DNA of 64,000 bases, taken from NCBI GenBank assembly GCA_029001845.1, contig JAREWP010000101.1, forward strand, positions 1 to 64,000, given 5' to 3'. The notes below the pieces were generated by a model. The model saw nothing but the letters and a program-made list of their open reading frames with translations. It was not told where the DNA came from and searched no databases. A program made the position numbers and the translations under genes. Position 1 is the stretch's first letter; each line of letters begins with the position of its first letter. Source of the DNA: Candidatus Magnetocorallium paracelense. GTDB lineage: Bacteria > Nitrospirota > Thermodesulfovibrionia > Thermodesulfovibrionales > Magnetobacteriaceae. Below are positions 18,527-26,680 of this stretch, piece after piece.

Positions 18527-19000
18527 ATTAACTATCTCGCACTCCATCTTTTCGACATTCAAAATAGCGACCGTCGCCTTTCCGTAAAGCCAGCCGCCAC
18601 ATTCGCCGGGGTTAATGACAAGCGTTTTTTTTCTGATTTCGGAAAGAGCTCTGTGCGTATGGCCGTAGATTACTATGTCGTAGTGCCCGCTGTCTGCCAG
18701 TGCATCTACGCTGAAGTGCTCGTGAACCATGACCGCTTTTTTTTCGTTTAAAGTAAATTCATAGGGTTGTTTGTGCAGCTTTCCCTCTGCGCGAGTATTC
18801 AGCATTAACAGGTCTCCGTCATTGTTTCCGAAAATTCCCTGAAAGTTCGCCCTTAAGTCTTTAAAAGGAAGCAATGAAAAGGGAGATGTATAATCTCCTC
18901 CATGAAGAACGAGAGAGACATTTTTATCGTTAAACAATTTGACTGCTTTCTTAATGTTGTCAATATGATCGTGCGTATCGGATATAATACCTACTATCAT
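18521..19000 (-). CDS. YfcE/MJ0936-type metallophosphoesterase
   Basis: The 159-residue protein carries all family motifs: IISDTHDH (metal ligands Asp and His), LHGGD, GNNDGD, VMVHEH and the final YGHTHRA with NPGE. Members are Mn/Ni-dependent phosphodiesterases of about this length. The in vivo substrate is not known. Its start is preceded by GGAGGTACC. Confidence 0.9.
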   Translation of the reverse strand: MIVGIISDTHDHIDNIKKAVKLFNDKNVSLVLHGGDYTSPFSLLPFKDLRANFQGIFGNNDGDLLMLNTRAEGKLHKQPYEFTLNEKKAVMVHEHFSVDALADSGHYDIVIYGHTHRALSEIRKKTLVINPGECGGWLYGKATVAILNVEKMECEIVNL

Positions 19001-19032
19001 ATGGTACCTCCTTTTTTTGATGTTTGTTGGAA

Positions 19033-19160
19033 TAATTCGAATATCAATGTCATTAACTTAAGGAGCAAAGCACCTTCCGCCTTCATCGGCTAAACTCGAA
19101 GGCTCCGCTTCCGCCGGAAGGTGCTTCACCCCTTAAGTTAATTGTATTGATTCGAATATT
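19033..19160. repeat. 127-bp inverted-repeat element, family D, copy 1
   Basis: Outer ends ATTCGAATATCAATGTCATT and its inverse near GTATTGATTCGAAT enclose arms GGAGCAAAGCACCTTCCGCC and CCGGAAGGTGCTTCACCCC. A close copy with an internal insertion lies at 36319-36445. It occupies the upstream part of the 352-bp gap between divergent genes. Confidence 0.7.
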
Positions 19161-19215
19161 ATAAAATATATATTCGATAAATTGTAACCTTTGTCAGAGA
19201 TGAACTGTCCGGCAG

Positions 19216-19245
19216 TTTTCATTTACACATGATTTATCATATAAT
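19216..19245 (+). promoter_or_regulatory. possible sigma-70 promoter of the transaldolase-like gene
   Basis: TTTTCA, an 18-base spacer and a perfect TATAAT precede the gene, leaving a leader of about 100 bases. The strong -10 and fair -35 make this a plausible promoter. Confidence 0.5.
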
Positions 19246-19352
19246 GTAAAGTCTGTGGTGAGATTGCCGGCAGATCTGAAACAGGGGTGTGTGATTCTCT
19301 AATGATTTATTACATAAGCCCCTTTGGAGTTACATGAAATAATGGAGGTTTT

Positions 19353-20495
19353 ATGAAGAGAAATCCTTTGATCCAATTGCAAAAATTCGGACAAAGTATA
19401 TGGCTGGACGATACAGGCAGCGGGAGCATAAAGTCAGGCGAACTAAAGAAGGCCGTGGACAGTGACGTTGTCAAAGGTGTGATATTGAATCGTGAAACTA
19501 TACTAAACGTTTTAAAAGAGAGTAATGACTATGATGAGGTTTTAAAATCTCTATTCGTGATGAGTAATCTCTCTGACAAAGATGTTTTCCTGCAACTGGC
19601 GACAAACGATGCCATAAATGCAGCAGAGTCGTTAATGCCTGTTTATGAAGCTTCCGGCGGAACTGACGGATTTGTCTGTATCGGGACGGATCCTGCTTTT
19701 TTACACGATACGGAGCATACCATAAGAGAGGCGAAAGAGTTGTTTAACGGAATCGGTAAAAAGAATATAATGTTAAATATCTATGCGACCCTGGAAGGTT
19801 TACACGTTTTCAGGCAACTCATAGCAGAGGGGTATAATGTTTGCTGCTCCAATATCTATTCCATAAAGAGATATGAAGATGTTATTCACGCTTACATGGA
19901 GGGGCTTGAAGAGCGGGTAAGGGAGAGAAAAGAGATAGAGGGTATTGTCTCTGCCGCAGGTTTTTGTGTCAGCCCCTTGGACTACAGCACAGACGAACTT
20001 CTCAGAGACAGATATAATGTTTCCAATCATCCCGATGAAAAGGCATGGATAAAAGAGTTGATGGGAAGGTTTGCCGTAGCGAATGCAAAAACGGCGTATC
20101 AGGCAACGGTTACACATTTTTCATCAGACAGGTTTTTGGAGCTTAAAGCAAAGGGCGCCAAAATTCAGAGAATATTATGGTCCGATATGACCATGCAAAA
20201 TGTAACATACAGTAGTATTTATTATGCGGAAAAGCTTATTGGTCCCAATACTATCGCTGCTTTGACTGAAGAGCTGTTGTTAAGCTTTAAAGAGCAGGGC
20301 GCCGTAGAGAGAAGCGTTAACAGAGACTTGGAGGAGGCTTTAAGTGTTCTGGAATCTCTTGCCGATATTAATATAAACACAGATACGTTGGCAAACGATC
20401 TTGAGACAAATGGTGTAAAAAGATTAAGCAATATATATAATTCCGCCTTAGAGACGATCGCAGAGAAACGAAAAGCTTTTGAGTCTTCACAGTAA
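19353..20495 (+). CDS. transaldolase-like protein lacking the Schiff-base lysine
   Basis: The 380-residue protein aligns along its whole length with bacterial transaldolases: NPLIQLQKFGQSIWLDDTG, the SGELK block, DGF with FLHDTE, then RQLIAEGYNV and, late, YAEKLIGPNTI. The catalytic lysine that forms the Schiff base, normally in the MIKVPAT block, is replaced by Asn142 (IMLNIYAT). The SNP loop is LNR (Asn46), the segment before the HDT block reads VCIGTDP rather than VSLEVSP, and the TLLFS block reads CSNIYS. The overall fold looks intact, so this is probably a pseudoenzyme or a divergent-function member. It starts after a strong TGGAGG and is followed 8 bp later by a family B repeat. Confidence 0.8.
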   Translation: MKRNPLIQLQKFGQSIWLDDTGSGSIKSGELKKAVDSDVVKGVILNRETILNVLKESNDYDEVLKSLFVMSNLSDKDVFLQLATNDAINAAESLMPVYEASGGTDGFVCIGTDPAFLHDTEHTIREAKELFNGIGKKNIMLNIYATLEGLHVFRQLIAEGYNVCCSNIYSIKRYEDVIHAYMEGLEERVRERKEIEGIVSAAGFCVSPLDYSTDELLRDRYNVSNHPDEKAWIKELMGRFAVANAKTAYQATVTHFSSDRFLELKAKGAKIQRILWSDMTMQNVTYSSIYYAEKLIGPNTIAALTEELLLSFKEQGAVERSVNRDLEEALSVLESLADININTDTLANDLETNGVKRLSNIYNSALETIAEKRKAFESSQ

Positions 20496-20503
20496 ATAAT
20501 ATA

Positions 20504-20655
20504 GTAACTACTCAGGCATTTAGGCTAAAGACTGAAGGCTTAAGCAAAATATCAATTAACCTGGGAGTGTCGGTCAATAAAAAACAAAGTTTTATCGATA
20601 ACGCATGCTTTCCCTGATAGTCTTCAGCCTTCAGTCTATAGACCTAAGTAGTTAC
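20504..20655. repeat. MITE-like element with GTAACTACTCAGG ends, family B, copy 2
   Basis: GTAACTACTCAGG at 20504-20516 and CCTAAGTAGTTAC at 20643-20655 are inverted ends with one mismatch; the inner flank also pairs (AGACTGAAGGCTTA with TAGTCTTCAGCCTTCAGTCT). It fills nearly all of the gap between the transaldolase-like and kinase genes. Confidence 0.7.
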
Positions 20656-20670
20656 ATAAAATATTGATAA

Positions 20671-22611
20671 ATGGACGATATAATTTTAAATACAATTATT
20701 TCTACTTTGGACACTTTTTTAATTATTTCACGAGACGCCAAAATAAGGAACATAAGCTATAATACATGTAAGATGTTGGGGTACAGTGTGGATGAACTCA
20801 GAGGCCGGTCATTCGATGAAATAGTCGTACTCGACGATTTTCTGTCTAAGGAGGAGTGGGTTAATTACATGATAGAAATCGGAGGAAACAAAAAATCGGA
20901 GATGACGTTGAGAACTAAAGAAGGCGGAGAAGCACCGGTTATCTTTTCTTCTTCCGCGATTCATAATAATGAAGGTAATCCTGAGGGACTTCTTTGTATT
21001 GCTTACGATATAAGCGACAGGAAACACTTTGAAAACGAATTGAACAAGGCTCAAAAGTATACTCAGAACATTATTGAAAGCTCTATGGATATGATTGTAG
21101 CCGTTAATACCGATGGCAGGGTGACAGAGTTTAACAGAGCTGCTCAAAGAGTTTTCGATTATGCACTGGAAGAAGTGCTCGAAAGGGAGTCTGACCTGCT
21201 CTTCGAAAAATCCGACACCCTTGAAGAGATGAAAGATATAATTCAAAGGGATGGAAAATTCAGCGGTGAAATTAATGGCATAGACAAGAAAGGCCGCTCT
21301 TTTCCCATGCTCGTTTCGGCATCGTCTCTATATAACGAAGATGGCGATCTCATCGGGCATATGAAAATTCTGCGTGATATAACCAAGCAAAAGATGGCTG
21401 ATAAAACCCTGAGAATGCTGAAAATGGCTGTTGAAACCATGCAGATAGGCATAACTATAGCTGATTTGTCGGGTATTATTATGTACTCCAATACGGCAGA
21501 CGCAAAAATGCACGGATTCGATAGTGTAGACATTTTAATCGGCAAAGAGGTTCGAGTCTTTTCTCAACAAAAATTATGGAATCCCATGTCTTTGGAACAG
21601 TTAAAGCAACTCAACAGTTGGAGACGGGAAAGCACAAATGTCAGGCAAAATGGTAAGGTGTTTCCTGTTCAACTCATGTCTAATCTTGTATATGATGAAA
21701 AAAGCACCCCCTTTGCCGTCGTAACCAGTTGCGAGGATATAACGGAACGTAAGAGACTTGAAGAGGAGTTGATAAAGCATAGAGACCACCTTGAAGAGTT
21801 GGTTGATCAGAGGACATGCGAGTTGCAACGTATAAACGAGGAATTACTAAAAGCAAAAGAAGCTGCCGAAGAAGCCAGCCAGGTTAAATCCAACTTTCTT
21901 ACCACTGTGTCCCATGAACTTCGTACACCGTTAACTTCTATCCTTGGATTCACTGTTGTAATGCAAAAAGACCTTGCAAGTGTCAGACTCATCAACATGG
22001 ACAATGCCCCCAAAAAAGCCTTGCGGGGCATAAGGAATCTCGGTGAGAGTATAGAGATAATAAAAAATGAATCGGAAAGATTGACAGCCCTTATAAATAA
22101 CGTTCTTGATCTATCCAAAATAGAAGCCGGCAAGGTTGAATGGGAGGAGGAAGATGTCGATATTCGCGAGGTTTTTCAATCTGCATTAAACTCTTTGTCG
22201 TCTCTTTTTGAGCAAAAGGGGCTTGAAATACATTCTGATGTGGGAGAGGGCGATTTTACTTTAATCGGCGATAAAAATCGTCTGATTCAGGTTGTCACCA
22301 ATTTGCTGGGTAATGCAATAAAATTTACCGATTATGGAACTATTGCATACAGGTTGAGAGCATCACAAAACTTCTTGAGATGCGAAGTGGAGGATCAGGG
22401 AATCGGTATACCTCAAGATAAACTTGACAAAGTATTCGAAAAATTTTTACAAATAGGAGATATTATAAAAAATAAACCTGCCGGAACAGGACTTGGCCTG
22501 CCTATTTGTAAAGAAATAGTGGAGCAACACAAAGGCAGAATATGGGCCGAGAGTGTAGAAGGTATGGGAAGCAAATTTATTATCGAATTTCCTGTGAAAG
22601 ATAATGTTTAA
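20671..22611 (+). CDS. soluble PAS-PAS-PAS histidine kinase
   Basis: This 646-residue protein has three PAS domains at about 8-125, 130-245 and 255-365, with each followed by the usual PAC-type ending ([21 protein letters not shown]). There is a coiled coil, then the dimerisation domain with His415 in TTVSHELRTPLTS. The ATPase domain has N box LLGNAIKFT, G1 DQGIGIP and G2 GTGLGLPI. Between the two DHp helices is an insertion (about 430-470). No membrane segments are seen. It is followed by a single-domain CheY-like regulator 43 bp downstream, its likely phosphate acceptor. Confidence 0.85.
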   Translation: MDDIILNTIISTLDTFLIISRDAKIRNISYNTCKMLGYSVDELRGRSFDEIVVLDDFLSKEEWVNYMIEIGGNKKSEMTLRTKEGGEAPVIFSSSAIHNNEGNPEGLLCIAYDISDRKHFENELNKAQKYTQNIIESSMDMIVAVNTDGRVTEFNRAAQRVFDYALEEVLERESDLLFEKSDTLEEMKDIIQRDGKFSGEINGIDKKGRSFPMLVSASSLYNEDGDLIGHMKILRDITKQKMADKTLRMLKMAVETMQIGITIADLSGIIMYSNTADAKMHGFDSVDILIGKEVRVFSQQKLWNPMSLEQLKQLNSWRRESTNVRQNGKVFPVQLMSNLVYDEKSTPFAVVTSCEDITERKRLEEELIKHRDHLEELVDQRTCELQRINEELLKAKEAAEEASQVKSNFLTTVSHELRTPLTSILGFTVVMQKDLASVRLINMDNAPKKALRGIRNLGESIEIIKNESERLTALINNVLDLSKIEAGKVEWEEEDVDIREVFQSALNSLSSLFEQKGLEIHSDVGEGDFTLIGDKNRLIQVVTNLLGNAIKFTDYGTIAYRLRASQNFLRCEVEDQGIGIPQDKLDKVFEKFLQIGDIIKNKPAGTGLGLPICKEIVEQHKGRIWAESVEGMGSKFIIEFPVKDNV

Positions 22612-22654
22612 TTAATGGCATTGAATGTTTAATCATAATTAATAGGGGGCTTTA

Positions 22655-23038
22655 ATGGCGAAAGTATTGATTGTGGACGACGAGGAAAATATAAGACATC
22701 TCTTAAAAAGAACGCTTGAAGATTTTGAGGACTATGATGTCGAAATCTTAACTGCTGAAAACGGTGCAAAAGGTCTGGATATAATAAAGGAGCATAAGCC
22801 GGAACTGGTGTTCCTTGATGTAATGATGCCCGAGATGAGCGGTTATGAAGTAAGCAGGGCAGCTAAATATGAGCTTAAGTTGGATAATGTCTATATCGTA
22901 ATGCTCACTGCAAAGGGGCAAAAAATCGATAAAGATAAAGGCATAGACGTTGGCGCCGACCTGTATATGACAAAACCATTTAATCCAAACGACATTATGG
23001 AAATAGCAGAAGAGGTGCTTGGTATACAGTTGCTTTAA
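22655..23038 (+). CDS. CheY-like single-domain response regulator
   Basis: The 127-residue receiver has the acidic pair DDEE at 8-11, phospho-acceptor Asp55 in LVFLDVMMPE, Thr in MLTAKGQ and Lys in YMTKPFNP. It resembles the receiver at 48798 closely, and both follow a His kinase with an extended DHp domain. With no output domain it must act by contact with a partner or in a relay. The start has a good AGGGGG. Confidence 0.9.
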   Translation: MAKVLIVDDEENIRHLLKRTLEDFEDYDVEILTAENGAKGLDIIKEHKPELVFLDVMMPEMSGYEVSRAAKYELKLDNVYIVMLTAKGQKIDKDKGIDVGADLYMTKPFNPNDIMEIAEEVLGIQLL

Positions 23039-23089
23039 ATTAATTAATACGTTCTTAATGTGTGGTAGTCAGGAGAATCTAAAGTGGGA

Positions 23090-23262
23090 TTTTCAGATTC
23101 CATTCAACTCGTCTATTGTCAGTCCGTTAAACCTGAAAATTTTATCTTTCGGCTCTCCCGCATCTTTCATCTCCCTTGCTATTTCCAGGTCTCTCTCTTC
23201 TCCCCTCAACTTTACCTTCAACTCTGCCTACTTCGTAAGAGGTATCGATAACTCCTTACCTT
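23090..23262 (-). pseudogene. decayed Rpn nuclease fragment
   Basis: This stretch repeats the last ~55 codons of the intact nuclease gene at 14383. For example it shares CCTGAAAATTTTATCTTTCG-like and TTTCATCTCCCTTGCTATTT runs. It also has small indels that break the frame. It is a remnant of a second copy. The rest of the 437-bp gap holds an aldolase promoter candidate and AT-rich DNA. Confidence 0.7.
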
Positions 23263-23388
23263 TCAAAGCATTACAGGCAAAACTACATTAAACAGTGTGT
23301 AGAATGCGAGTGTTCGTGAATATCCTGCAAAACAGGCTGCCGATCCGTGATCCCTGTGAATTGTTACTCAAAATATCCTGTTCGATTA

Positions 23389-23418
23389 TTGACAAAATTT
23401 ATCGGTATTAATTAATAT
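23389..23418 (+). promoter_or_regulatory. possible sigma-70 promoter of the aldolase gene
   Basis: A perfect TTGACA followed by an 18-base spacer and TAATAT. The -10 is only fair. Confidence 0.4.
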
Positions 23419-23475
23419 TTGTTAGAAGCTTGTCAATCATTTATGATTGCAATAAAATAAAGACGGAGGTTTTTA

Positions 23476-24453
23476 ATGGGTGATGTAAGTTACAAGGATC
23501 TCGGATTGTCAAATACAAAAGAGATGTTTAAAAAGGCTATGGACGGAGGCTATGCCATTCCTGCGTATAACTTTAACAACATGGAACAGCTTCAGGCTAT
23601 CATTATCGGCTGCACAGAGTCAAAGTCACCGCTTATACTTCAGGTTTCAAGCGGCGCCAGAAAATATGCAAATCAGACTCTTCTCAGATATATGGCCATG
23701 GGCGCTGTAGAGATGATGAAGGATATGGGAGGTTCCATACCCATCGCTCTGCACCTCGATCATGGCGATACCTTCGAACTCTGTAAATCATGTATTGACA
23801 GCGGTTTTTCGTCAGTTATGATCGACGGCTCTCACCATCCTTTCGATAAGAACATCGAACTAACAAAGCAGGTAGTGGAGTATGCTCATTCAAAGGATGT
23901 TACCGTAGAAGGTGAGCTTGGCGTACTTGCAGGAATAGAAGACGACGTTTCCTCGGAGGTCAGTCATTACACAAAACCGGAAGAGGTCGAGGAATTCGTG
24001 AATAAGACCGGTGTTGACAGCCTGGCTATTTCGATCGGCACTTCCCATGGCGCATATAAATTTAAGTTATCTGACGGAGAGAGTCCTCCGCCACTGAGGT
24101 TCGACATTCTCGAAGATATCGAAAAGAGAATTGCCGGCTTCCCTATTGTATTACACGGCGCCTCATCGGTTATTCCTGAGTATATCGAAACAATCAATAA
24201 GTTTGGCGGAAAGATGGATAATGCAGTAGGAATTTCCGAGGACCAGCTCAGAAAGGCCGCCAGATCGGCTGTTTGTAAAATTAATATCGACAGTGACGGA
24301 CGACTGGCCGTTACAGCAACGATAAGAAAGGTTTTCGCAGATAAGCCCGGTGAATTCGATCCTCGTAAGTATCTCGGGCCGGCCCGTGAAGAGCTCGTTA
24401 AAATGATCAAAAACAAGAATGAAAACGTTCTTGGAAGCGCCGGTAAGGCATAA
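23476..24453 (+). CDS. class II fructose-bisphosphate aldolase
   Basis: The 325-residue protein has all class II aldolase blocks. These are ALHLDHGD (Zn ligand and catalytic Asp), SVMIDGSHHP, VEGELG, IGTSHGAYKF and IVLHGASS, followed by KINIDSD. The enzyme splits fructose-1,6-bisphosphate to dihydroxyacetone phosphate and glyceraldehyde-3-phosphate in glycolysis and gluconeogenesis. Other ketose-bisphosphate aldolases such as tagatose-bisphosphate aldolase are hard to exclude from sequence alone. The ribosome site ACGGAGG is strong. The small duplicated protein at 24531 follows 77 bp later on the same strand and may be co-transcribed. Confidence 0.9.
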   Translation: MGDVSYKDLGLSNTKEMFKKAMDGGYAIPAYNFNNMEQLQAIIIGCTESKSPLILQVSSGARKYANQTLLRYMAMGAVEMMKDMGGSIPIALHLDHGDTFELCKSCIDSGFSSVMIDGSHHPFDKNIELTKQVVEYAHSKDVTVEGELGVLAGIEDDVSSEVSHYTKPEEVEEFVNKTGVDSLAISIGTSHGAYKFKLSDGESPPPLRFDILEDIEKRIAGFPIVLHGASSVIPEYIETINKFGGKMDNAVGISEDQLRKAARSAVCKINIDSDGRLAVTATIRKVFADKPGEFDPRKYLGPAREELVKMIKNKNENVLGSAGKA

Positions 24454-24530
24454 AACGATTTACAAAGGAAAACATTTATTATTAATGGCTCAGACATTGA
24501 GGCATAAAATTCATTAAACGGAGGACTATA

Positions 24531-24962
24531 ATGGCAACGAAAAAAGCCGTAAATCAGTTTGAAGAATTATTTAAAATGGCCGGAAAATTCGTGGAACAGC
24601 AAAAGGGTGCATGGGATCACAATACATGGCTGGAATTTGTTACTGATGCACAGAAAAAGGGGCTCGAGCTTAATGAGGAGATGAAAAACACAGTTGGAAC
24701 GGCAATGGACGCAATGAAGACATGTTATGAATCCCTTACCGCCACCAAGGGGATCGAGAATGCTGTATCCGATATTTCGGACCATATAATCAAATTCATA
24801 AAGAAGAATAAGGGTGTCTGGGATCATGCAGAGTGGGAAGCCTTACTTAAGGATATGCAGAAAATGGGTCTTGAATTAAATGAAGAGACAATGTCGTATG
24901 TAGGTAATGTACTTGAGACGGCAAAGGGTCTCTATTCCACGGCAACTGCTTCCGGAAAATAG
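24531..24962 (+). CDS. unrecognised 143-residue protein with internal duplication
   Basis: I do not recognise this family. Its two halves are repeats. FVEQQKGAWDHNTWLEFV, then QKKGLELNEE and a VG-containing helix, align with FIKKNKGVWDHAEWEALL, then QKMGLELNEE and YVGNVLE. The shared frame is KGxWDHxxW, a spacer, QKxGLELNEE, then VGxxxxxxK. No signal peptide or membrane segment is visible; the protein should be soluble and mainly helical. It has a strong ribosome site (CGGAGG) and a terminator directly after, consistent with good expression together with the aldolase. Confidence 0.7.
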   Translation: MATKKAVNQFEELFKMAGKFVEQQKGAWDHNTWLEFVTDAQKKGLELNEEMKNTVGTAMDAMKTCYESLTATKGIENAVSDISDHIIKFIKKNKGVWDHAEWEALLKDMQKMGLELNEETMSYVGNVLETAKGLYSTATASGK

Positions 24963-24973
24963 TTCTTCTAAAA

Positions 24974-25013
24974 GGAGAGCCGTCCAATAACAGAGAATCC
25001 ATATCGGCTCTCC
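24974..25013 (+). terminator. rho-independent terminator
   Basis: GGAGAGCCG and CGGCTCTCC pair perfectly around a 22-base loop and are followed by TCTTTTCC. It closes the aldolase/small-protein unit. Confidence 0.7.
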
Positions 25014-25152
25014 TCTTTTCCAAAATATCCTTGCATAAATATATCCCGCAACGGAAATCTTTTATACATCGCTCTCCCTTCATGTCCTGCATTATAATCT
25101 CGCAGATGACGGGCGGGATTTCGATAATGTAAGATGAGGCGCCCTTTACAGT

Positions 25153-25746
25153 ATGCTCTATACGATGAAACACGATAAGGCTTTAGTGATTTTCGCTAAA
25201 GAGCCTGATCCCAAAACCGTTAAAACCAGGCTTAGCCCCTGTTTATCTCCATCTGAACGTATGGCTCTTTATAAAGGATTGCTAGAAAACACGTTTTCTA
25301 TTGCGTCATCAATTAAGGATGCATCCGTTTTTATCTCCTATACTCCCAACTCGGGAAAGGCGTTTTTTTCAAAGTTCGGCTTCGAAGTCTTTCCACAGGA
25401 AGGGGCTGACTTGGGAGAGAGGATGTATAATAGCATATGTTTTATAAAATCTTCGGGCTTTCAAAGGTGTATTGTAATCGGCACCGACATACCGGATATC
25501 AGTGAATCGATTATTGGAGAGGGCTTTGAACGTTTGAAAAACTGTGACATAGTACTTGGGCCGGCCATGGACGGCGGCTACTATCTGATTGGCATGAAGG
25601 AGTGTCTTAAAGAGGTATTTATCGATATTTCCTGGTCAACTGATGTTGTTCTAAAGCAGACAATAGAGAAGATCGCCAAGTGTGAGAAAACCTTCTCTCT
25701 TTTACCGACTCTCAGAGATATTGACAGACCCCAGGATATTGCATGA
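25153..25746 (+). CDS. TIGR04282/DUF2064-family putative glycosyltransferase
   Basis: The 197-residue protein matches the DUF2064 family: ALVIFAKEPDPKTVKTRLSP at the start, then LGERMYN, IVIGTDIPDI, and LGPAMDGGYYLIGM near the middle. The fold is GT-A like and related to nucleotidyltransferases. Members are often annotated as arsenosugar biosynthesis glycosyltransferases, but in most bacteria the substrate is not known. An internal Met at 25165 is an alternative start. It ends close to the convergent aat gene. Confidence 0.8.
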   Translation: MLYTMKHDKALVIFAKEPDPKTVKTRLSPCLSPSERMALYKGLLENTFSIASSIKDASVFISYTPNSGKAFFSKFGFEVFPQEGADLGERMYNSICFIKSSGFQRCIVIGTDIPDISESIIGEGFERLKNCDIVLGPAMDGGYYLIGMKECLKEVFIDISWSTDVVLKQTIEKIAKCEKTFSLLPTLRDIDRPQDIA

Positions 25747-25753
25747 TGATCGT

Positions 25754-26440
25754 TTACTCTTTCCACTGCCACTTGCCATTATAATCGGGAATTTTAAGCG
25801 ATTCATTCAAGATTTTCAAGAATTTCTCTCGTGGAATCTCTCTGGCGCCGAGACTCATTAAGTGCTTTGTCTTTACCTGACAATCGATTATACGAAAACC
25901 CAGGTCCTTGATATATCCGGTCAGACTGACAAGTGCGACTTTTGAGGCATTAGTTTTTTCCGTAAACATCGATTCTCCAAAAAAACTTCCACCCAGTGAA
26001 ACCCCGTAAAGACCTCCTGCCAGTTTTCCGTCATGCCAACACTCCACTGAGTGAGCATAGCCTTCATTGTGAAGTCTTATATATGCATTGATCATCTCTT
26101 TTGTAATCCATGTCTCTTCGCCTTTTCTCCTTTTTATAACGGCACAGCGTTTTATGACCTCATCAAATACCGTGTCCATTGTGATCTGAAATGTTTCCCT
26201 CTTTATTTCCTGCCTGAGACTTCTGGAGATTTTCAATTCATCGGGAAACAGGACGAGTCTGGGATCAGGTGACCACCACATAACAGGGGAACCCTTTGAA
26301 TACCAGGGGAAAATACCAAGGGAGTAAGCTTCAAGCAGTCTTTCGATAGAAAGGTCGCCGCCTACTGCGAGGAGTCCCTCCTCCTCTGCGAAACAAACAG
26401 GCGGGAATATGATCTCCTTTGTTAAAAGATAAACAGGCAT
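25754..26440 (-). CDS. aat: leucyl/phenylalanyl-tRNA-protein transferase
   Basis: The product carries the Aat blocks: FPPVCFAEEEGLLAVGGDL, YSLGIFPWYSKGSPVMWWSP, then AHSVECWHDGKLAGGLYGV and SFFGESMF, and late IDCQVKTKHLMSLGA. The enzyme moves Leu or Phe from charged tRNA to the N-terminus of proteins with basic ends, making them ClpAP substrates in the N-end rule. I start at the inner ATG at 26440. The longer frame from 26485 would add a low-complexity peptide encoded by an AAGGCAGAAGG-type repeat and is unlikely. Confidence 0.9.
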   Translation of the reverse strand: MPVYLLTKEIIFPPVCFAEEEGLLAVGGDLSIERLLEAYSLGIFPWYSKGSPVMWWSPDPRLVLFPDELKISRSLRQEIKRETFQITMDTVFDEVIKRCAVIKRRKGEETWITKEMINAYIRLHNEGYAHSVECWHDGKLAGGLYGVSLGGSFFGESMFTEKTNASKVALVSLTGYIKDLGFRIIDCQVKTKHLMSLGAREIPREKFLKILNESLKIPDYNGKWQWKE

Positions 26441-26627
26441 AAGGTAATAAAGGTAATAGGGGATAAAGCAGAAGGCAGAAGGCATAAGTAAGATGTTGGT
26501 GTTGATTCAGGGTTCATTCGGATTATAACTCTATTCCTATGATACAGCACTGATTCCGGTTTTAACCTTAAGTTAACGTCCTTCGGACGGACTTTTAAGT
26601 TTTGGATCACCATAGAGAAATTTCTGT

Positions 26628-26658
26628 GCTTAGGACAGGCGTCTCGCCTGTCCTAAGC
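26628..26658. terminator. perfect 14-bp hairpin, likely terminator
   Basis: GCTTAGGACAGGCG and CGCCTGTCCTAAGC pair without mismatch around a 3-base loop. The plus strand follows with TTTGTTATTATT, while the minus-strand side has only a weak T run. It lies in the gap between two minus-strand genes. Confidence 0.6.
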
Positions 26659-26680
26659 TTTGTTATTATTATGAAATTCA

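Noticed and set aside
23019-23291. Plus-strand ORF of 90 codons over the Rpn fragment
   Set aside because: It is the reverse strand of a decayed copy of the minus-strand nuclease gene.
23430-23458. TTGTCA with 17-base spacer and TAAAAT before the aldolase gene
   Set aside because: A start there would fall in the ribosome site, leaving no usable leader.
26441-26485. Longer start for aat
   Set aside because: The extra codons are encoded by repetitive AAGGCAGAAGG-type DNA and precede the conserved start of Aat.
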